Origin: Streptomyces sp. HSG2
Lineage (GTDB): Bacteria > Actinomycetota > Actinomycetes > Streptomycetales > Streptomycetaceae
Reading direction: 5' to 3'
Assembly: GCF_016598575.1 (NCBI RefSeq)
Contig: NZ_CP066801.1
Coordinates: 2,914,001 to 2,978,000, forward strand
DNA length: 64,000 nt
A program made the translations under genes and the position numbers. The notes beneath the pieces were generated by a model. That model was not told the DNA's origin. It saw only the letters and a list, made by a program, of their open reading frames with translations, and did not search any database. Each line of letters starts with the position of its first letter. The first letter of the stretch is position 1. This document shows, piece after piece, positions 62,084 through 64,000 of the stretch.

Positions 62084-62275
62084 GCGCGCCGTCCGGGCGC
62101 CCCGGCGGTCCGGATCCGGCGTCCGGGCGACCCGGCCCGTGCCACACTGTTGTCCCGGTTTTCCCCCGGTCTTGGCACAGGCGTGGGTTTCCGGCAACGC
62201 GCGGGCCCGCACCGCCGTACGCTCCGTGCAGACACCCCTCACCTCCGACACGACGTAAGGCGGGCCTAGACAGAC

Positions 62276-62788
62276 ATGGTCAGCAGCGACTACGAACGCC
62301 GGATCGCCGCCAGGTTCGCCACCTTCGACCAGGACGGCAACGGCTACATCGACCGACAGGACTTCAGCGGGGCGGCCAAGGCCCTGCTCTCGGAGTTCGG
62401 GGTGGCCGCCCGCTCCGACAAGGGGCAGGCCCTCTACGGCGGTGCGGAGGCGTTCTGGCAGGGCATGGCCGGGATCGCGGACCGGGACGGAGACCAGCGC
62501 ATCACCCGCGAGGAGTTCGTCACGGGGGCGGTCAAGCGGTTGCGGGACAACCCCGAGCGGTTCGCCGAGATCGCGCGTCCCTTCCTGCACGCGGTCCTCG
62601 CTGTCGCCGACGCGGACGGCGACGGGTCGGTCACCGTCCCGGACACCTCCCGGGTGCTCGCCGTCTTCGGCGTTCCCGAGGGGGCCGCCGGCGAGGTGGC
62701 CGCCGCCCTCGACGCGGACGGCGACGGCGAGGTCGGCGAGGAGGAGGTCGTCCCGGCCTTCGCCCGCTACTTCACGGTCCCCGAGTAG
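62276..62788 (+). CDS. EF-hand calcium-binding protein
   Basis: This 170-residue calerythrin-like protein starts at ATG 62276 after AAGGCGGG. Four EF-hand loops: DQDGNGYIDRQD (about residues 15-26; loop 12 is Asp), DRDGDQRITREE (Gln in the usual Gly position), DADGDGSVTVPD and DADGDGEVGEEE. The pairs are separated by helical linkers. It is cytoplasmic. It probably buffers or senses calcium. The end overlaps the acyl-CoA ligase end by 22 bp, convergent. Confidence 0.93.
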   Translation: MVSSDYERRIAARFATFDQDGNGYIDRQDFSGAAKALLSEFGVAARSDKGQALYGGAEAFWQGMAGIADRDGDQRITREEFVTGAVKRLRDNPERFAEIARPFLHAVLAVADADGDGSVTVPDTSRVLAVFGVPEGAAGEVAAALDADGDGEVGEEEVVPAFARYFTVPE

Positions 62789-64000
62789 CGTGCGCGCAGG
62801 CGGTGCTTGAGCACCTTCCCCAGCGTCCGGCCGCGCGGCAGGGCGTCGACCACCTCCAGTCGCTCGGGGAGCTTGTGCGCCGCCAGCCCCTCCTCGCGTA
62901 GTCGGTCGGTCACCTCCGCCAGGGTGGGTGCCGCCGTGCCGGGAGCCAGTGTCACCACGGCGCACACCAGTTCCCCGCGGACCGCGTCCGGCAGGCCGAC
63001 GACCGAGGCCTCGGCGATGCCCGGGTGCCGGTGCAGGAGGTCCTCGACCTCACGGGCCGAGATGTTCTCCCCCTTGCGGATGATCACGTCCTTGAGTCGG
63101 CCGGTGAGGGTCAGGTGCCCGCTGTCCGTGAGGTGCCCGAGGTCGCCGGTGCGCAGGAAGCCGTCCCGGTCGAAGGCCTCCGCGGTCTGGGCGGGGTCGA
63201 GATAGCCTCGGCAGACGGCCGGGCCCCGCAGGCGCACCTCCCCGTCGACGATCCGGATCTCCGTTCCCGCCGCCGGCCGGCCCTCGGTCGACGCCAGGAT
63301 GTCCTCCGGATCGTCCGGCGAGCCCATCGTGATCATCGGGGCCTCCGTCATCCCGTATCCGTGGAGCAGACGCACCCCCATCTCGCGGGTCACCTCGTGA
63401 TGCAGCCTCGGGGGCTTCGGCGCGCCGCCGCCGGCGAGGAGCCGCAGGGTGGGGACCGGCCGCGTGTCCGGGTCCGCGCGTTGCCGGGCGAGGAACATCG
63501 AGTAGAAGGCCGTCGAGCCGCCGGCGATGGTCACTCCGTGGGCGCGGTAGGCGCTCAGCGCCTCGGGGAGGGCGAATCGCTCGACGAGCACGGCCGGGAA
63601 CCCGCGCAGCAGCAGCGCGATCGCGTATTCCGGGCCGCCGACGTGGGCGTAGGGGAAGGCGATGGACCCGACGTCGTCCGTGGTCGGCCGGAGCGCGTGG
63701 GCGAGGCCGGCGCCCGCGGCGAGGAGCGTGTGGTCGGTGTGCAGCACCCCCTTGGGGTCGCCGGTGGTGCCCGAGGTCCAGTGGATCCAGCGGACGGCCG
63801 AGCCGTCCGTCGGGGGAGGGGGCAACGTGGACGGGTCGCCGTCGGGGAGGGTGTCGTAGGCCTCGAACACGCCTGCGGCGCCCAGCCGTCGGGCCATCGC
63901 CGTGTGGTCGTGGCCGCGCCAGGTGCCGGGGATGGCGAGGAAGGCGGCTCCCGAGGCGCGCAGCGCGTGTCCGACCTCGCGGTCCCTCAGCGAGGGGACG
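62767..64000 (-). CDS. AMP-binding acyl-CoA ligase, partial
   Basis: The minus-strand frame is open through the right edge (VPSLRDREVGHALRASGAAF and onward), so the N-terminus is missing; about 411 codons are seen. Motifs are WTSGTTGDPKGVLHTD (adenylation P-loop), YGMTEAPMITMGSP, TGDLGHLTDSGHLTLTGRLK and KDVIIRKGENISAREVEDLL, then the C-terminal Lys in PRGRTLGKVLKHRLR. It activates a carboxylic acid as acyl-AMP then CoA thioester. The substrate is unknown. Confidence 0.93.
   Translation of the reverse strand, partial: VPSLRDREVGHALRASGAAFLAIPGTWRGHDHTAMARRLGAAGVFEAYDTLPDGDPSTLPPPPTDGSAVRWIHWTSGTTGDPKGVLHTDHTLLAAGAGLAHALRPTTDDVGSIAFPYAHVGGPEYAIALLLRGFPAVLVERFALPEALSAYRAHGVTIAGGSTAFYSMFLARQRADPDTRPVPTLRLLAGGGAPKPPRLHHEVTREMGVRLLHGYGMTEAPMITMGSPDDPEDILASTEGRPAAGTEIRIVDGEVRLRGPAVCRGYLDPAQTAEAFDRDGFLRTGDLGHLTDSGHLTLTGRLKDVIIRKGENISAREVEDLLHRHPGIAEASVVGLPDAVRGELVCAVVTLAPGTAAPTLAEVTDRLREEGLAAHKLPERLEVVDALPRGRTLGKVLKHRLRARYSGTVK

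Overview
The window is a high-GC (about 70% or more), gene-dense chromosome segment from an actinomycete, almost certainly Streptomyces or a close relative. The evidence is the GTG/TTG starts, GTGA stop/start overlaps, the futalosine menaquinone genes mqnB and mqnD, a DmdR/IdeR-type regulator, a MarR/MFS pair, a helix-turn-helix protein divergent from methionine aminopeptidase, and the rarity of TTA codons (two were noticed). Most of it reads as conserved core chromosome. I recognise no rRNA, tRNA, CRISPR array, insertion sequence or phage gene.

Layout. 1-9.3 kb: a helicase-associated DNA-binding protein cut by the left edge, two membrane proteins, a cold-shock protein, the operon lipoprotein-mqnB-mqnD, an MFS transporter and a DUF3027 protein. 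9.3-20.5 kb: a giant Hsp90/sacsin-like ATPase, the HTH-map divergent pair, a CtpE-like P-type ATPase, DUF2530, an NCS2 purine permease and a MarR-MFS operon. 20.5-24.3 kb: a 29-residue membrane peptide, an SGNH hydrolase and two secreted beta-propeller proteins. 24.5-27.2 kb: a TetR regulator divergent from a DrrAB-type ABC exporter, with paired operator palindromes between them. 27.2-33.7 kb: LtrA, an unrecognised 134-residue protein, serC, an ABC-F ribosome-protection type ATPase with a long structured leader, and an EamA permease.

33.8-37.4 kb is the most unusual stretch. It holds a TTA-containing serine hydrolase, then three tiny cysteine-free hydrophobic peptides. Two of the peptides are tandem paralogues, each with the same upstream DNA and each facing a short-chain dehydrogenase (SDR) start. 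One SDR copy is only a relic; the other is interrupted by a one-base frameshift in a G run. A divergent peptide-SDR cassette has therefore been duplicated and partly decayed. This is my best candidate for an undescribed system.

37.5-46.3 kb is one long catabolic operon: a TIGR03084 protein, an AtuA-like protein, carboxyltransferase, biotin carboxylase, acyl-CoA dehydrogenase, enoyl-CoA hydratase and a TetR regulator. It fits degradation of branched-chain acyl-CoA or acyclic terpenoids, and a palindromic operator candidate lies upstream. 46.4-51.3 kb: pdxH, a second citrate synthase, a likely minus-strand small RNA ending in a branched hairpin, a PAS/GAF sensor and a DtxR-family metalloregulator. 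51.9-64 kb: an alpha/beta hydrolase that lacks its nucleophile serine and carries a TTA codon, a TPR regulator with a 17-bp hairpin just upstream, a proline-rich membrane protein, a solute-binding lipoprotein, purU, an ECF sigma factor with its zinc-finger anti-sigma partner, a STAS anti-sigma antagonist, an EF-hand calcium protein, and an acyl-CoA ligase cut by the right edge.

All calls come from reading the sequence. Family names are from memory of characteristic motifs, and no database search was run.
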